A DNA stretch of 64,000 nucleotides from Limanda limanda (Eukaryota > Chordata > Actinopteri > Pleuronectiformes > Pleuronectidae): contig NC_083649.1 of NCBI RefSeq assembly GCF_963576545.1, forward strand, positions 219,501 through 283,500. The letters run 5' to 3'. Every line of letters starts with the position of its first letter. Within the stretch, counting starts at the first letter, position 1. The notes under the pieces are model-generated. The model worked only from the letters and a program-made list of their open reading frames with translations, had not been told where the DNA came from and ran no database searches. This document shows positions 1 to 12,157 of this stretch, piece by piece. A program made the position numbers and the translations under genes.

Positions 1-967
1 GTTTACCTGCCTGTGTAGCTGCCCGCCAGCTTGTCCTCTCATCTACATGTAGCCTGTTTATTTATCATTAGACTATCTTCACTGAATGGGCCTGCGGTTG
101 TGTTAGCATTTGTTTCCAGCAGGGTGACAACACACCTGTAGGGTATCTTGTCTGTAGTAGGCACTACAAAGTGAAGACACAACCCTGCTTGAAGTTGTAC
201 ACATTAGCCAGTTTGTACAATATATATATATATAAAGACTCAACAGCTTCTAAGTTGTGTTGAGTCAGCACAAAGGACGACTAAGGATTGGAATTGGCAA
301 TATATAGATATATAATATCTTTGCAAAAATTATATTGGCATTATAGTGAGTGGAAAACTGGGCCTGATTACCCAGAGTTCCATTTGGGAGGTCCATTAAA
401 AAAACTGAATTGTGTGCGTGAATATGCAGTAGTCCACGACACAGTGTTTGTTTTTGGTTGTGTTGGCTGAAAGTTGTTTGTGCGTTTGCTTATATAATTG
501 GTTGTGTTGTTTGTTTTTCCATCTCGACTTGTTTTAAATCTGTTTGTTTTGTTTACGTGGACGTGTAAGACTAAGTAGACACGGCCAACCAATGATAGTC
601 TATTTACCAACAGTTTTTGTTTAAACAAAATACTTCCAATTTTCTTTAAGAAAAGTTAACCACTTGCTGCTTCGAGCTATGTATTTATGTGCAGATGTTG
701 ACACGAAGCAGGAAAGGGAAAACGAATGTGAATCGAAATAGGAATACCTTTAAAAAATTATGTAAAGTCACCTAATAAAGGCCCTCAAAAACCAAATTCA
801 TTTGCCTGAATAATAATCCTTACAATTTCAATAGGGCCTCACGTCTGTCAGTGCCTGTCAGTGATCTGGCCCTAATAATAAAGACTGAATCGAGCTCGTG
901 CAGGAGCAAGAGAGCGAGAGAGAGGTGCGCCGTGCGTAAAGGTGCACGTTGCGCCAACCTCCGCTGC
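1..967. other. No gene recognised
   Basis: I see no open frame with a recognisable domain on either strand. The stretch is moderately AT-rich with a short TA run near 220-233. It ends where recognisable hAT terminal sequence begins. It may be old decayed repeat or intergenic DNA. Confidence 0.5.
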
Positions 968-1090
968 TCAAGTAGCGAGTAAAAGTTAAAAGTCGTCAGG
1001 AAAATAAATACTCAAGTAAAGTACAGATATGTGAAAAATCTACTTAAGTACAGTAACAAAGTATTTCTACTTTGTTACTTCCCACCACTG
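968..1090 (+). mobile_element. hAT element 3' terminal fragment
   Basis: The segment ends in TTACTTCCCACCACTG at 1075-1090, whose reverse complement begins CAGTGG, a hAT-type terminus. The preceding AAGTACAG/CTACTTAAGTAC repeats resemble the subterminal region of a widespread teleost hAT family. No matching left end or 8-bp target duplication was found, so only a fragment is claimed. Confidence 0.6.
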
Positions 1091-1163
1091 GAAACAAGTA
1101 GCCCTTCGTACTACTCAGTACCTTCGAAGTAGCTCTCAGTCTAAAAAAGGTTGGTGACCCCTG
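1091..1163 (+). mobile_element. second hAT 3' end fragment
   Basis: The segment ends AAGGTTGGTGACCCCTG at 1147-1163. Its reverse complement begins CAGGGGTCACC, the terminus of Charlie-like hAT families, and the adjacent CTACTTC-type subterminal sequence agrees. It abuts the previous hAT end directly, which implies nested or serial insertion. Confidence 0.55.
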
Positions 1164-1421
1164 CTCTACATTATTGGGAAGGACAGAAACATGTATATCC
1201 CAACTTGTCCAAACCTGCTGCAGCTTTTCTCTGTACCCCAGCTTCACCTGTGTCCTGCATGTGAAAGGCTCTTTTCTGAAGCAGGCGAAATATTCTCAAG
1301 AAAAAGAAACCGCCTGAAACGCAGCACTGTGGAGGAGTTATTATTAAATAAAAATGAGTCAAATGTTGTCCCTATTTCACATGTTGTCCCCACACACATA
1401 AGCAGAGACACAACCAAGTAA
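1164..1421 (+). pseudogene. hAT transposase C-terminal dimerisation fragment
   Basis: Translation from 1191 gives a stretch with CERLFSEAGEIFSRKRNRLK followed by STVEELLLNKN. This is the signature of the hAT C-terminal dimerisation region (usual form: SERLFS, AG, RNRL, leading to an L-x-LN end). Only about 60 residues remain; the RNase H-like catalytic core and the BED finger are absent here. It is a dead fragment of a ZBED-type transposase, not a host gene. Confidence 0.75.
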
Positions 1422-1789
1422 CACAAGCACAGTCACATCACAACCCTCGGCCCGATCTGTTTCCACTTTCCCTTGTAACCCGCCTGTGTATCATAAAGAC
1501 AGACACCATATTAATGTTGGGGAAGGCCCAGTGATCTGACTTAGAACAATGAGTCATAAAGCGTGAGACTTGCCTAGGGAGACCCCTCACATGAAAAATC
1601 CAGCATGGAGCTCTTATCTCCATGTGGCAGCAGATCACTTCCTGGGTCCCCCACTGTAAACTGCTCCCTGAGACTTGACTTCTGACCTTTCTATTGGCCG
1701 AAGGCCACACTGACCCCTGACCCCTCCTCCAAGGAGGCCGGCCTCCTCTCAGGGGTACAAGACTGCTGACCTCACTAAAATCACTCTTT
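1422..1789. other. Unassigned repeat-like DNA
   Basis: No coding domain is visible. It contains a perfect 14-bp GC-rich palindrome, GGAGGCCGGCCTCC, at 1733-1746. It lies immediately upstream of sequence shared with repeat X and may be its 5' extension, but I could not align it to the other copies. Confidence 0.4.
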
Positions 1790-2978
<1,189 letters not shown>

Positions 2979-3180
2979 CACAACATTAATAAGTTCATCA
3001 TTTATGTATTGGCATCACAAACACCATTCATTAATTTATTCAATTCAAAGCTTTAAGCACCAAAGCCACGGTGTCATTATAACCACTCTGCCTGTTTGAC
3101 ATGTGTTGTCCACTTGATGGCGCAGTGGAGCGAGTGAACCAGTTGGATGGAAAGATTCAAAGCTTCATGAAGCGTCACCA

Positions 3181-3510
3181 ATGATCAGCTGATGTTTCTT
3201 CTCTGCTCCTCTGGTCCAGTGTCCTCACCTCACCATGACAACATGTCCTCACCTCACCATGACAACATGTCCTCACCTCACCATGACAACATGTCCTCAC
3301 CTCACCATGACAACATGTCCTCACCTCACCATGACAACAACACATTACACTGTCTCATCAGCAGCTAGTTAAGCTGAATTTAATTTTCTTTAGTAGTTTT
3401 TCCTTTATTTAAAATTAATGTTCAAAAGTATAATGTGACATTTATTTTGAAAATCAAGTGTTTGCCGGGTGTGACGTCATCACCTATCCCTGTCATGTGA
3501 CAGAGTTTCC
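3181..3510 (+). repeat. Module shared with the GIMAP first-exon repeats
   Basis: This sequence just upstream of chm exon 1 runs from GATCAGCTGATG through CTCCTCTGGTCCAGTGTCC to a TGACGTCATCAC/CCCTGTCATGTG end. The same order of blocks recurs at about 51310-51550, 52820-53060 and 54280-54475, and inverted at about 62545-62790. It holds a CRE-like TGACGTCA at 3471-3478. Because it directly precedes the chm start, it may contain the chm promoter, or be a repeat that lies there. Confidence 0.7.
3221..3340 (+). repeat. 24-bp minisatellite, 5 copies
   Basis: Five head-to-tail copies of a 24-bp unit that begins GTCCTCACCTCACCATGAC. The GIMAP-linked versions of this module carry a single related unit, so the array expanded only at the chm locus. 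Confidence 0.95.
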
Positions 3511-3525
3511 CTGCAAACAAACAAC

Positions 3526-3577
3526 ATGGCGGCCGAGGAACTACCGTCTGAATTTGACGTCGTCATTCTGGGAACAG
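3526..3577 (+). CDS. chm: chm exon 1 (Rab escort protein N-terminus)
   Basis: ATG at 3526 opens a 17-codon frame plus one base, followed by a good splice donor (ACAG|GTAAAC). The peptide contains LPSEFDVVILGTG, the N-terminal nucleotide-binding-like strand of Rab escort proteins; human CHM has LPSEFDVIVIGTG at the same place, and the human first coding exon is 49 nt against 52 nt here. RabGDI has a similar strand but lacks the LPSEF lead. REP presents newly made Rab GTPases to geranylgeranyl transferase II in the cytosol. The CRE-containing shared module lies just upstream. Downstream exons at 12.4-12.7 kb fit the same gene, but exon 2 was not found. Confidence 0.85.
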
Positions 3578-3889
3578 GTAAACGATCTCCTGGCTCTGTG
3601 ACGTCTGAGCGCTAATGCCACCGAGTCCCGGGTTAACCTGGGACAACCCGGGATAAACAGCGGGGTTAGCTAGCGGCTAACGACCCCTTCATTTGAAAGG
3701 CAACGGCTAATGTTTAGACGGAAACCTGTGTTTGTCTGTGTGTGTGTCTGTGGAGATGGCAATGGAACTGGACTCTAAACAAATGCAGTGTGTTGGTCGG
3801 GGGTGGGTGCAGGGGCAGTTGGGCTGAATGTATTTATATATAATGACACCCTGTCTGGGAAGAGCCGCTGCCTGTTGTGGGGATTGTAA
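3578..3889 (+). other. chm: chm intron 1, proximal part
   Basis: Non-coding sequence between the exon 1 donor and the LINE insertion. It is GC-rich close to the exon, as expected of a promoter-proximal intron. I searched it by eye for chm exon 2 and found none. Confidence 0.6.
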
Positions 3890-6188
3890 TCTTCCAGTTT
3901 GTCAAATGTGCCACCCGTGAAAATAAGACTTTAGACCTGCTGTATGCAAATGTGAAGGATGCATACAGCTGCACTGCCCTGCCACCACTGGGCAGGTCAG
4001 ACCACAACCTTGTCCTGCTCTCACAATCTTACAAGCCTGTGGTTCAGCAGCACCCAGTCACAGTGAGGACTGTGAGGAAATGGTCTCCTGAGGCCATGGA
4101 AACACTGCGTGGAGCCCTGGAGGCCACAGACTGGGCTGCTCTGTATGAGCCACATGGTGAGGACATTGATGGCATGACTGACTGTGTCTCTGAGTACATT
4201 GGGTTCTGCATTGACAACACCATCCCCACTAAAGAGGTTCGCTGTTACCCAAATAACAAGCCGTGGGTAACCAGCGACCTGAAGGCTCTTCTGAACCAGA
4301 AGAAGAGGGCCTTTAGATCACGGGACAGTGCAGAGCTCAAGCGAGTACAAAGGGAGCTCAAACGCAGCATCAGGGAGAGCAAGGACAACTTCAGGAGAAA
4401 AAAAAAACTGGAGCACAAACTGGAGGACAACAACACCAGTGACGTCTGGAGTGGGATGAAGGAGATCACCGGCTTCCAGAGGAGAGGTGGGGGAGCAGCG
4501 GGGGATGAGGGACGTGCGAACGAGCTGAACACTTTCTTCAATAGGTTCAACTCCAACCCCCCCACCCCCAGCGGACCCTCCACTGCCTCCTCTGCTTCTC
4601 CGAAGAACAACCCCCCACCTCCCCCCATCACCCCCTACCCCCCACCACCCCCGTCACCACCTCCCCCCATCCCCCGGCTGGCCTTCACCACAGACCTTCC
4701 CACACCTCCCACCCCCAGGACATCCTCACATCACCCACAGCCCCCCACCCCCGAGTCTGGACTCCACTTCACTGCCAGCCAGGTGAGGAGAGAGCTGGAG
4801 AGGCTCAAACAGAGGAAAGCTGCAGGACCTGACCGCATCAGCCCTCATGTGCTGAAGGGATGCTCCAGCCAGCTCTGTGGAGTTCTCCAGCACCTCTTCA
4901 ACCTGAGCCTACACCTTCAGAGAGTGCCAGTGCTCTGGAAAACATCCTGTCTGGTCCCAGTGCCCAAAAAAGGACGTCCTGCTGCACTGGAGGACTACAG
5001 GCCGGTGGCACTGACCTCTCACATCATGAAGGTCATGGAGAGACTGGTCCTGGCACACCTCAGGCCGCTGGTGTCCCCATCACAAGACCCCCTGCAGTTT
5101 GCATATCAGCCCCATGTTGGGGTTGATGATGCAATCATCTACCTGCTGCAGAAGGCTTATTCCTCCCTGGACAGACCCAACACCTCAGTCCGGATCATGT
5201 TCTTCGACTTCTCCAGCGCCTTCAACACCATCCAGCCCAGACTGCTGAAGGCCATACTGGAGGGCACGCAGGTGAGTGCTCCCCTCATCACTTGGGTCGA
5301 TGACTATCTGACGGGCAGACCGCAGTTTGTGAGATTACAGAACTGTGTGTCTGGTCGTCTGATCAGTAACATCGGGGCCCCCCAGGGAACTGTACTGCCC
5401 CCTTCCTCTTCACCACATACACTGCTGACTTTCAGCACTGCACTGAGTCGTGTCATCTACAGAAGTTCTCTGATGACACGGCCATTGTGGGGTGTGTTGA
5501 GGGCGGGGGGGAGGCTGAGTACAGGGACCTGGTTGACCGCTTTGTGAAGTGGTGTGGGGAGAACCGCATGCAGCTCAACGTGGCGAAGACGAGGGAGATG
5601 GTGGTGGACTTCAGGAGGAACAAGCCCCTGCCCTCTCCTGTCTGCATCGGTGGGACGGATGTGGAGGTGGTGTCTGCATACAAGGACCTGGGGGTCACAC
5701 TGGACAATAAACTGGACTGGTCCACCAACACACAGGCCGTCTACAAGAAGGGCCTGAGCCGGCTTTACTTCCTGAGGAGGCTCAGGTCCTTCCACGTCTG
5801 CAACAAGATGCTGCAGATGTTCTATCAGTCTGTTGTGGCGAGCACCATCTTCTTTGCTGTGGTGTCCTGGGGTGCGGGCATCAAGGCGAAGGACGCCAAC
5901 AGACTGAGAAAACTCATCAGGAAGGCAGAGTCTGTGGTTGGCTCTAAGCTGGTCACCCTGGAGGAGGTGGTGGAGGACAGGATGCTGGCAAAACTGCTGG
6001 CAATCATGGACCATCCCTCTCACCCCCCCCACAAAACCCTGGACAAGCTAAGGAGCAGCTTCAGTCACAGACTCATTCAACCCCCCCACAGCTCTAAGGA
6101 ACGATACAGGAAGTCGTTCCTCCCAACTGCAATAAGACTGTTCAACTCCTCCCCCTCTGTCAGAGCCTCCATCACAGAACTGCACTAA
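3890..6188 (+). pseudogene. LINE A endonuclease/reverse transcriptase, frameshifted
   Basis: From 3890 the frame encodes the C-terminal endonuclease (GRSDHNLVLL at about 3991-4020), a proline-rich linker, then RT motifs: [36 protein letters not shown] (first catalytic Asp) and GAPQGTV. A one-base deletion in the C-run near 5397-5401 breaks the frame. The downstream frame then shows KFSDDTAIVG (FSDD in place of FADD) and runs to a stop at 6186-6188 after a SFLPTAIRLFNSS terminus. The enzyme would copy its own RNA at nicked target DNA; this copy cannot make it intact. Confidence 0.85.
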
Positions 6189-6856
6189 ACCTGTCTCCTT
6201 GCACTGTGGACCTGTACAACCGCTCCATATACACTTACTGCACATCATATGTGATATGTGTTCATATAAACCATATTGATATTATATATCATGTTATACA
6301 ATAATATTGTCTTTTGCACACTCTGTATACATATTCTTAGACTCATAGTATATTATATTACCTATTGTATAGTCAAATACTTGTATTCATATTCATACTT
6401 CTACTATATATCATATCATACTCTCTGTATATTCTTGTTTACATAAGTCTATATACACATATTTATACATGTGTACATGTTATAATTACTATTATTATAT
6501 CACCATTACTATTATTATTATATATACTGTTGCTGCCATTATTACCATATACTGCTTTTATATTGGTATAATTACTATCATATATAGATATATATTATGT
6601 TATATTATATACTATATATACTGTACTATTCTTATATACTGTCTAACAATACCATTACCATCATATCAGTACTTTTACCATCATCTTGCCAATGCACCTT
6701 ATCTATCTATTTTATTGTATTTTATCTTGTGCTTCTGTTTTTTTATTCTTTCTACCTCAATATTTTTTAATTTTATTCTATTGTATTGTATTTTATTGTA
6801 TTCAAATATACCGGCTGCTATGACAACTTAATTTCCCTTCGGGGATGAATAAAGTA
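6189..6856 (+). other. LINE A 3' UTR, AT-rich
   Basis: Very AT-rich sequence between the reverse-transcriptase stop codon and the CTAT tail. It is matched almost base for base by the corresponding part of LINE B (59052-59704). Tyr/Ile/Leu-rich frames here are compositional and not coding. Confidence 0.8.
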
Positions 6857-7144
6857 CTCTATCTATCTATCTATATCTATCAATACACTGTACTTAAACT
6901 TATTCTCATACCTAACTTACAATATTACTGCCTACCTCCTTTAGCTTTATTCAACATCACACATACATGAATGCACTGTGCTAATAAGAAACTGTGACCT
7001 ACGCCTTAGAAAGAATTCAAGCAGCTGCCCCAGGTTCTGAAGGGCAGATAGGAAAGGCGTTGTTTTGTCTGGAAAATGTGCATGTTTACACACACAGAAC
7101 ATACAGCCGATAAAGCAGGAACACAATATTCCTTGTTCTCCAAG

Positions 7145-7176
7145 GAACAACAGTTCATTGGAATGAACTGTTGTTC
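7145..7176. repeat. Perfect 15-bp inverted repeat, 2-nt loop
   Basis: GAACAACAGTTCATT (7145-7159), GG, then its exact reverse complement AATGAACTGTTGTTC (7162-7176). It lies in the X-like repeat close to an AT-rich palindromic run (7240-7268). Function unknown; it could form a strong hairpin. Confidence 0.95.
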
Positions 7177-7472
7177 ACCACCGTAAAATGGTGTGCCTTT
7201 CGGCATTCAATAAATTTGGTTATCAAAATAAAATATTAAATATTAATATTAAAAATATTAATATTAAATCAAAACATTAATTGATTAAAGTTACATCGGG
7301 GCACCACCCTTCAAAGGAAGGGAATAGATAGCCAATTTATTGATTAAGTCTCACACAAGTACTGACTACAAATTTGGAACTCTGATGAACAATTAAATTA
7401 ATATCTTTAACCAAAATTACCTTCTAGATAGTTAGCTAAGTTGAAGTATATGGACTTATTGACAGTGTAGAG

Positions 7473-9362
7473 CAGGGGTCTCAAACTCAAATTACCTGGG
7501 GGCCGCTGGAGGCAGTATCTGGGTGAGGCCCAGCCTCACCCAGATATACATCAGGTATTCCACAAAAAAAAACTTTGCTAAAAAAATCCAAACTTCTCAA
7601 ATGTCATTACTAACAGTTATTTAACTTCAATGGGTTCTTCTGAACATGAATAGAATATTGAAGAACACAAACAGTTCTTGTAAACATGGCTTCTCTTGCC
7701 TACTTCTTGCTGCCAGAGACCTGGCAGCGCTTCCTCTCACATAGCTGAGCCACATTTGGCTTGAGGGAGGAAGCAGTTGAGACCCTCAGTATGGCTTGAA
7801 GATGATCATCAGTAAGCCTGGACCTGTACCTGGACTTATTGAAGTTCAAGGTGGAGAAGAGCTTTTCACACAAATATGTGCTCCAAAAAAGGCACATGGT
7901 CCGCTTGAACATTCGGGAAAGCTCAAGGAAGCTGGGGTTCAATTCTCACAAAAATTGCCCCAGCTTGTCTTCCTTTCCACTCACCTCCCTGAACTTGGCT
8001 TTGAGGTCAGAGTTGCACTGCAGGCCAATGAGCTCCATTTGAAGCACAGGAGGGGCATCTTGCACATCAAAGGAGAAGGGATCCGCAAAATTTTTGTAAA
8101 AGTCGCTCTGTGCGTCTTGAAGTCTGCAAATCTGTGATCAAATTCCTCCTGTAGCCTCACATTTTTCTATACATGTTTGTGCTTACTTTGTGCCGGCGTG
8201 TTGGCTTGCCTGCGTTCTGGGACTTATTTGAGCAGATCCGGTACCTCTCGTATCGAAAAAAATATGAATATTAAAAAAAGTTTTTTAAGAAATGATTAAA
8301 ATAAAATATAACAATATAATGTAATCACTAGAAAATTACGGAGCCCCTGTTGACATTGGTGGATGAAATACTAATTTGTGGCCACGCAACAACAAGATAA
8401 TCTAATAAATTATATATAAAGCTTTCTTAACAATAGCATCACAATTTCATAAAATAATAACAAATGCAGACTTCTAAGATGAACCAAAATAACTAGCACA
8501 TCGTCATGTACAGTCCGTGGCTCGGTGCGTAAATGTCACCACCAGAGGATGAGGGAATTGAAATCATTAAAATTCATCCACACATATCAGGTGTAAATAA
8601 TAATGTAAACAGCCCAGACTGTAAAATGTAGATATTAGCTCAATGACCTGTTATAAACTGCTGCGGTTTAGAATAATCTGTCTGCGTAAAGAAGCTCCAA
8701 AAACCTCACAGCGCAGCGTGTGCGTAAAGGAGCCGTGGTGTCCCTTGAATTTGCCTTCAATTTAACAAATTGTGTGTGTGTGTGTGTGTGTGTGTGTTCC
8801 GTTCCGCTGGACACAGAAGTCGCCTTTGCTCAAGACGCCACTTTATTAATCACTGACATAAAGACTGATACCGTCACTGCAGTACAGCCTAAATAAGTCC
8901 CACTGCATTGTAAGTGGCATGTGTGTGCTGTTTTAAGCGGCGTTTTATGTGCGTTCCGGGACCTGTGCTCGTCGTACCTGCGCTGTGATATGTACTTAGC
9001 GTTCCGGCACCTTGTGATTTATAAATGAAGCACTGGATACATCATGACCTGCGCGAAAGAGGGCGGAAAACTATGAATTTCACCCTCCTGCACCGCACAT
9101 CCTAAGCCACTCTTTTCTCTCCCGGCTCTCTCTCTCACTCACTCTCACACGTACACACACACACGACCCCGCCCCCCATGTCACACACTTGCATGCTGCG
9201 TTCACTGGTCAGGCACACAGTAGGAAACCAGAACATCATAACATTGTCCCACACAGCAGCTAACAGCGGAGCTGCTACAATGTTTGTGCGGGCCGCACTA
9301 ACATTAAACTTTCATATTAAGGTGGGGGCCACAAAATATCGTCCACGAGTTTGAGACCCCTG
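7473..9362 (-). mobile_element. hAT-4, internally deleted, with 8-bp TSD
   Basis: Terminal inverted repeats are CAGGGGTCTCAAACTC at 7473 and GAGTTTGAGACCCCTG ending at 9362. Exact 8-bp target duplications GTGTAGAG flank it at 7465-7472 and 9363-9370. Only the C-terminus of the transposase is recognisable (7700-7942, minus). The rest (8140-9300) is non-coding, with a short TG run at 8771-8797, so this is a non-autonomous derivative of a Charlie/ZBED-like hAT. Confidence 0.92.
7700..7942 (-). pseudogene. hAT-4 transposase C-terminus
   Basis: The minus-strand translation contains STYLCEKLFSTLNFNKSRYR and SRLTDDHLQAILR, the C-terminal dimerisation region of a fish hAT transposase family. It stops after a CQVSGSKK end. 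There is no N-terminal or catalytic part, so it is a remnant only. Confidence 0.85.
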
Positions 9363-9592
9363 GTGTAGAGGCTAGCAAAATTCACTTAGGCAACATTAAT
9401 GAAAAAAAAACATTCATTATGAATATAATAAAGACTAAAAACACAAATTACTAACGGGGTACTTACTAAACAAGGATGTGAGTGTGTGTGTGTCTGTGTG
9501 AGTCAGCATGCTTCCAAAATGGCGGCTGGACAAAAAGATAACACCTTCCCCCCCTATTGGAATGTTTAGAGCTAATTAGGTGAAGGATTATG

Positions 9593-10078
9593 TGTCACGG
9601 TTTGGATGGAGAGATGGACCCAAATGCAGAAATTATAAAGTAAAAGGTAATTTAATTAAGTAAGTATTTAACAAAACAAACAAAACATTAACACTAAACA
9701 GTAACAAACAAAACACGAGGCTTACGCGGGGATACAGGAGATCAGGAGATCATGAAAGCACCATGGAAGGCAGGAGGGATGACGAACAAACACCGCAGGA
9801 ACACAGACAATCCGACAGAGGACAAAGGGAAGACAGAGGCTTAAATACACAGGGAAGGGAGGGGCAATTGAACACAGGTGTAACACATGAGGGCAGAGGA
9901 AGACAATCACCGACAGGAAGTGAAGACAGAAACAACACACAAGGAACAGACTACAAAATAAAACAGGAAACAGAAACAGAGTGCAAACATGAAAACTCAA
10001 ACAAACAACAGAGATCTACGAAACAGAAAATATTTTTACAATTAACTTAAACATGCACTAAAGTGCCAGATCCTGACA
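9593..10078 (-). mobile_element. LTR-like solo insert, copy 1
   Basis: A 486-bp unit with TGTCACGG and CCTGACA ends, flanked by TTATG/GTATG (4 of 5 bases match). In minus orientation it reads like an LTR: TGTCAGGATC start, a GTGTATTTAAGCC TATA-like box, and a CATTTGGGTCC block before the TGACA end. Two relatives at 24484-25014 and 56162-56691 share the WGGACCCAAATGCA-like block (plus strand) and have exact 5-bp duplications. Most likely a solo LTR; a TIR transposon is the alternative. Confidence 0.65.
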
Positions 10079-10187
10079 GTATGCGTGTGTCTGTGTTGGT
10101 GCTAAGTTAGAGAAAAAGTGTAGACTGAAATGCAAAGAAAGACTGTGAAGAGCAAACTAACATTACTTTCGTATAACTTATAACTGA

Positions 10188-10436
10188 GCGGCTGTGGCTG
10201 AGGGGTAGAGCGGTCGTCCTCCAACCTGAAGGTCGGCAGTTCGATCCCCAGTCTGACCCATCTGCATGCTGAAGTGTCCTTGGGCAAGATGCTGAACCCC
10301 GAATGCCCCCCCCCATAGAATAACAAAGTGCTGCGAAGAGATGGGGGAATGCAGAACTGTACTGTAAAGCGCTTTGAGTGGTCATCAAGATTAGAAAAGC
10401 CCTATATAAATACAAAGCCATTTACCATTTACCATA
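10188..10436 (+). mobile_element. tRNA-derived SINE
   Basis: The 5' part has a box A-like TGGCTGAGGGG and a box B-like GTTCGATCCCC, spaced as in tRNA-derived pol III promoters. It is followed by TGTCCTTGGGCAAGA, AAAGCGCTTTGAGTGG and a tail of CCATTTA units. This is the layout of common fish tRNA-SINEs. A partial minus-strand relative lies at 47217-47375. Confidence 0.8.
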
Positions 10437-10720
10437 ACCAAAATATCGTAACACATATCAAACATCACACAGAATCAAATAAACAGTCTTGCTTAGCCTA
10501 GTATAATTAATAAGCCCAGTTGTGTTACCTGTCTCTCAATCAGTTAATCAGTCAAAAACTCTGAATCACTGATCGATCCATTTGTGAATATGAGCTATAC
10601 AAATCAAATTTGATTGATTGATTGATCCTATGAATCAATGGACTGAATAACATCTAACAGAAATAAGAAAACTCAAAATAGGTTAAAAAGTGAAAATGAA
10701 GTAAAAAAATCCATAAATTA
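10437..10720. other. Intronic DNA, no gene seen
   Basis: AT-rich sequence with a small GATT repeat (TTGATTGATTGATTGATCC) around 10610-10627. No chm exon 2 or other coding segment is recognisable. Confidence 0.5.
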
Positions 10721-11722
10721 ATATAAATTAGTGCTGTCAGTTAAAAGCGTTATAAACGACGTTAACGCAAACCCATTTTAACGACGTCAATTTTTTCTCG
10801 CGAGATTAACGCACAGCTGCCAACTCTCACGCTTTCACCGTGTGTGTGCTCCCAGATAGCACACCGGCCCGGGGCTCCGCCCCCCGCCCCCGCTAACCCG
10901 CTCAGAGAGACACTGTGAGATCAGAGCTCGTTCACGTGAGGCAGCCGTTCATTGACTCACCGGCTGCTTCTTATCTCTGGAACCAGTGAAACACAGATCA
11001 GCGCCTCAGCTTCTGGATCAGAGCAGAAGCTGCAGGTGGTCTCCACCGAGCTTCAGTTTCTGTGTCCGCCTCCAGTCGGACCTGCTCTCACTTTTTGTTT
11101 TCACATTTCGCCAACTAAAATATATATTTTTAAGCTATTAGGCTGCAGCTATATGTTTTTATTTATTTCAAAATAGAGTACTTCTTATTTCATACATTTT
11201 CCACAAATATGGGGAGGACTCGAATAACCCTACAAAGTTCTGTGTTTAATTTATTTCAAAGTAGGCCGACACTTGCCTGTGTATTTTGTTTGTTTGTTAT
11301 TTGTTGCTTGTCTGTTTGAGTAGCTAGCTTAAAGCAAAGAAGTAGTAGGCTAACCTTTTATTGGTAACCTGACAGTTATGGTTCATTGTTTCTGAAATAT
11401 GAGGCCTGACTGCTATGTTCACAGCAAACTTGAAAAAAAAGAAAATATTAAGCCATGGTTTAACTGCACTATAGGCTGAGTCCTTGTTTACCTGAAATGT
11501 GCACTTTATAATTTTATTTTGTACCGCCCTGTTTGGCAATGTTGTATTTTCAATAAAATAAAACATTTGCATAAAGCAAGCCAATCCACTTTTCCATGTT
11601 GATAAAGAGCATTAAAATGAAAAAAACATTCTGGAAAAAAAATAAATGAAGGGACATAAAAATTTGCGATTAATTGTGATTAATTTTGAGTTAACTATGA
11701 CATAAATGCGATTAATCGTGAT

Positions 11723-11866
11723 TGGAGCGGCTCGGACTGAGACTCCTCCTACCACACACACAGGTAACATCATTGACAAGACTTCTGACATCACTTCCTG
11801 CAGTAAATCAGCAGCCAATCAGACGTGTGCTCACCTGGTGCTGCTGGATCCAGCTGAGCAGGCTGA
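11723..11866 (-). pseudogene. chm: Inverted copy of chm exon 3-intron-exon 4 fragment
   Basis: These 144 bp match the reverse complement of about 12623-12481 with only a handful of differences. They span the end of chm exon 3, the 86-bp intron and the start of exon 4. The 3' junction is at the start of X-like sequence and the 5' junction is inside hAT-3 subterminal DNA. It retains the intron, so it came from DNA, not from mRNA. It is a captured fragment with no function of its own that I can see. Confidence 0.9.
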
Positions 11867-12157
11867 GTACAGAACGAATGATCTTTATTGCTGCTCTTTT
11901 TGTTCAGTGATTCAACCAGATGCTGCTGACAGTGTTGCTGGTCTCTCCAGGTTCACTGCTTTCTGGATGAGGTCTAACATATGTAGTGTCTCTAATGTTT
12001 GTTTGTGAGTTTAACATTGTTTCATGTGGGCAGAATGATATTTGATGGCATAGTTTAAACTCAATTATATTTTTTGCCATAATCACATTTAGTTTGAGAT
12101 TCTGTTTTGTTATATGATTATTAAAATAATAAAAAAAGATTTATTAAAAAAAAATAA
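11867..12157 (+). repeat. Copy of the 33.9-34.2 kb (X-end) segment inside hAT-3
   Basis: Starting AGTACAGAACGAATGATC, this segment matches 33905-34206 almost perfectly, apart from a small internal deletion (near 12117). It includes the TTTAACATTGTTTCATGTGG block. It joins the chm-derived piece on its left and hAT-3 3' subterminal sequence on its right. Confidence 0.88.

Larger units (their letters stand above)
3890..6881 (+). mobile_element. LINE copy A, Rex1/L2-type (jockey group), 5'-truncated
   Basis: A non-LTR retrotransposon that starts inside the endonuclease domain, continues through reverse transcriptase, an AT-rich 3' UTR (6189-6856) and ends in a GATGAATAAAGTACTCTATC tail with CTAT repeats. 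It lies in the sense orientation in chm intron 1. It is nearly identical to copy B at 56.8-59.7 kb, which retains the missing 5' endonuclease part. Target duplication not resolved. The clade call (Rex1 versus L2) is from memory of similar fish proteins. Confidence 0.85.
6882..9592 (-). repeat. Repeat X-like copy 2, split by a hAT
   Basis: On the minus strand this shares with copy 3 (33.9-35.9 kb) a GGGTGGTGCCCCG block (7293-7309 region), following AT-rich DNA, a CGCCATTTTGG block near 9515 and nearby CA repeats. The hAT at 7473-9362 interrupts it. An AATAAA lies near its minus-strand 3' end (about 6945). Similarity to copies 1 and 3 is patchy, so the grouping is tentative. No protein domain was seen. 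Confidence 0.4.

Noticed and set aside
3221..3340. Regular direct repeats resembling a CRISPR array
   Set aside because: Units are contiguous with no spacers, and the genome is eukaryotic; it is a minisatellite.
6365..6831. Tyr/Ile/Leu-rich membrane-like frames
   Set aside because: AT-rich 3' UTR of LINE A; the same frames recur in LINE B at equivalent positions, with indels that ignore codons.
10188..10260. Possible tRNA gene (box A and box B present)
   Set aside because: No proper acceptor or anticodon stem could be folded and the sequence continues into a SINE body and tail, so it is a tRNA-derived SINE head.
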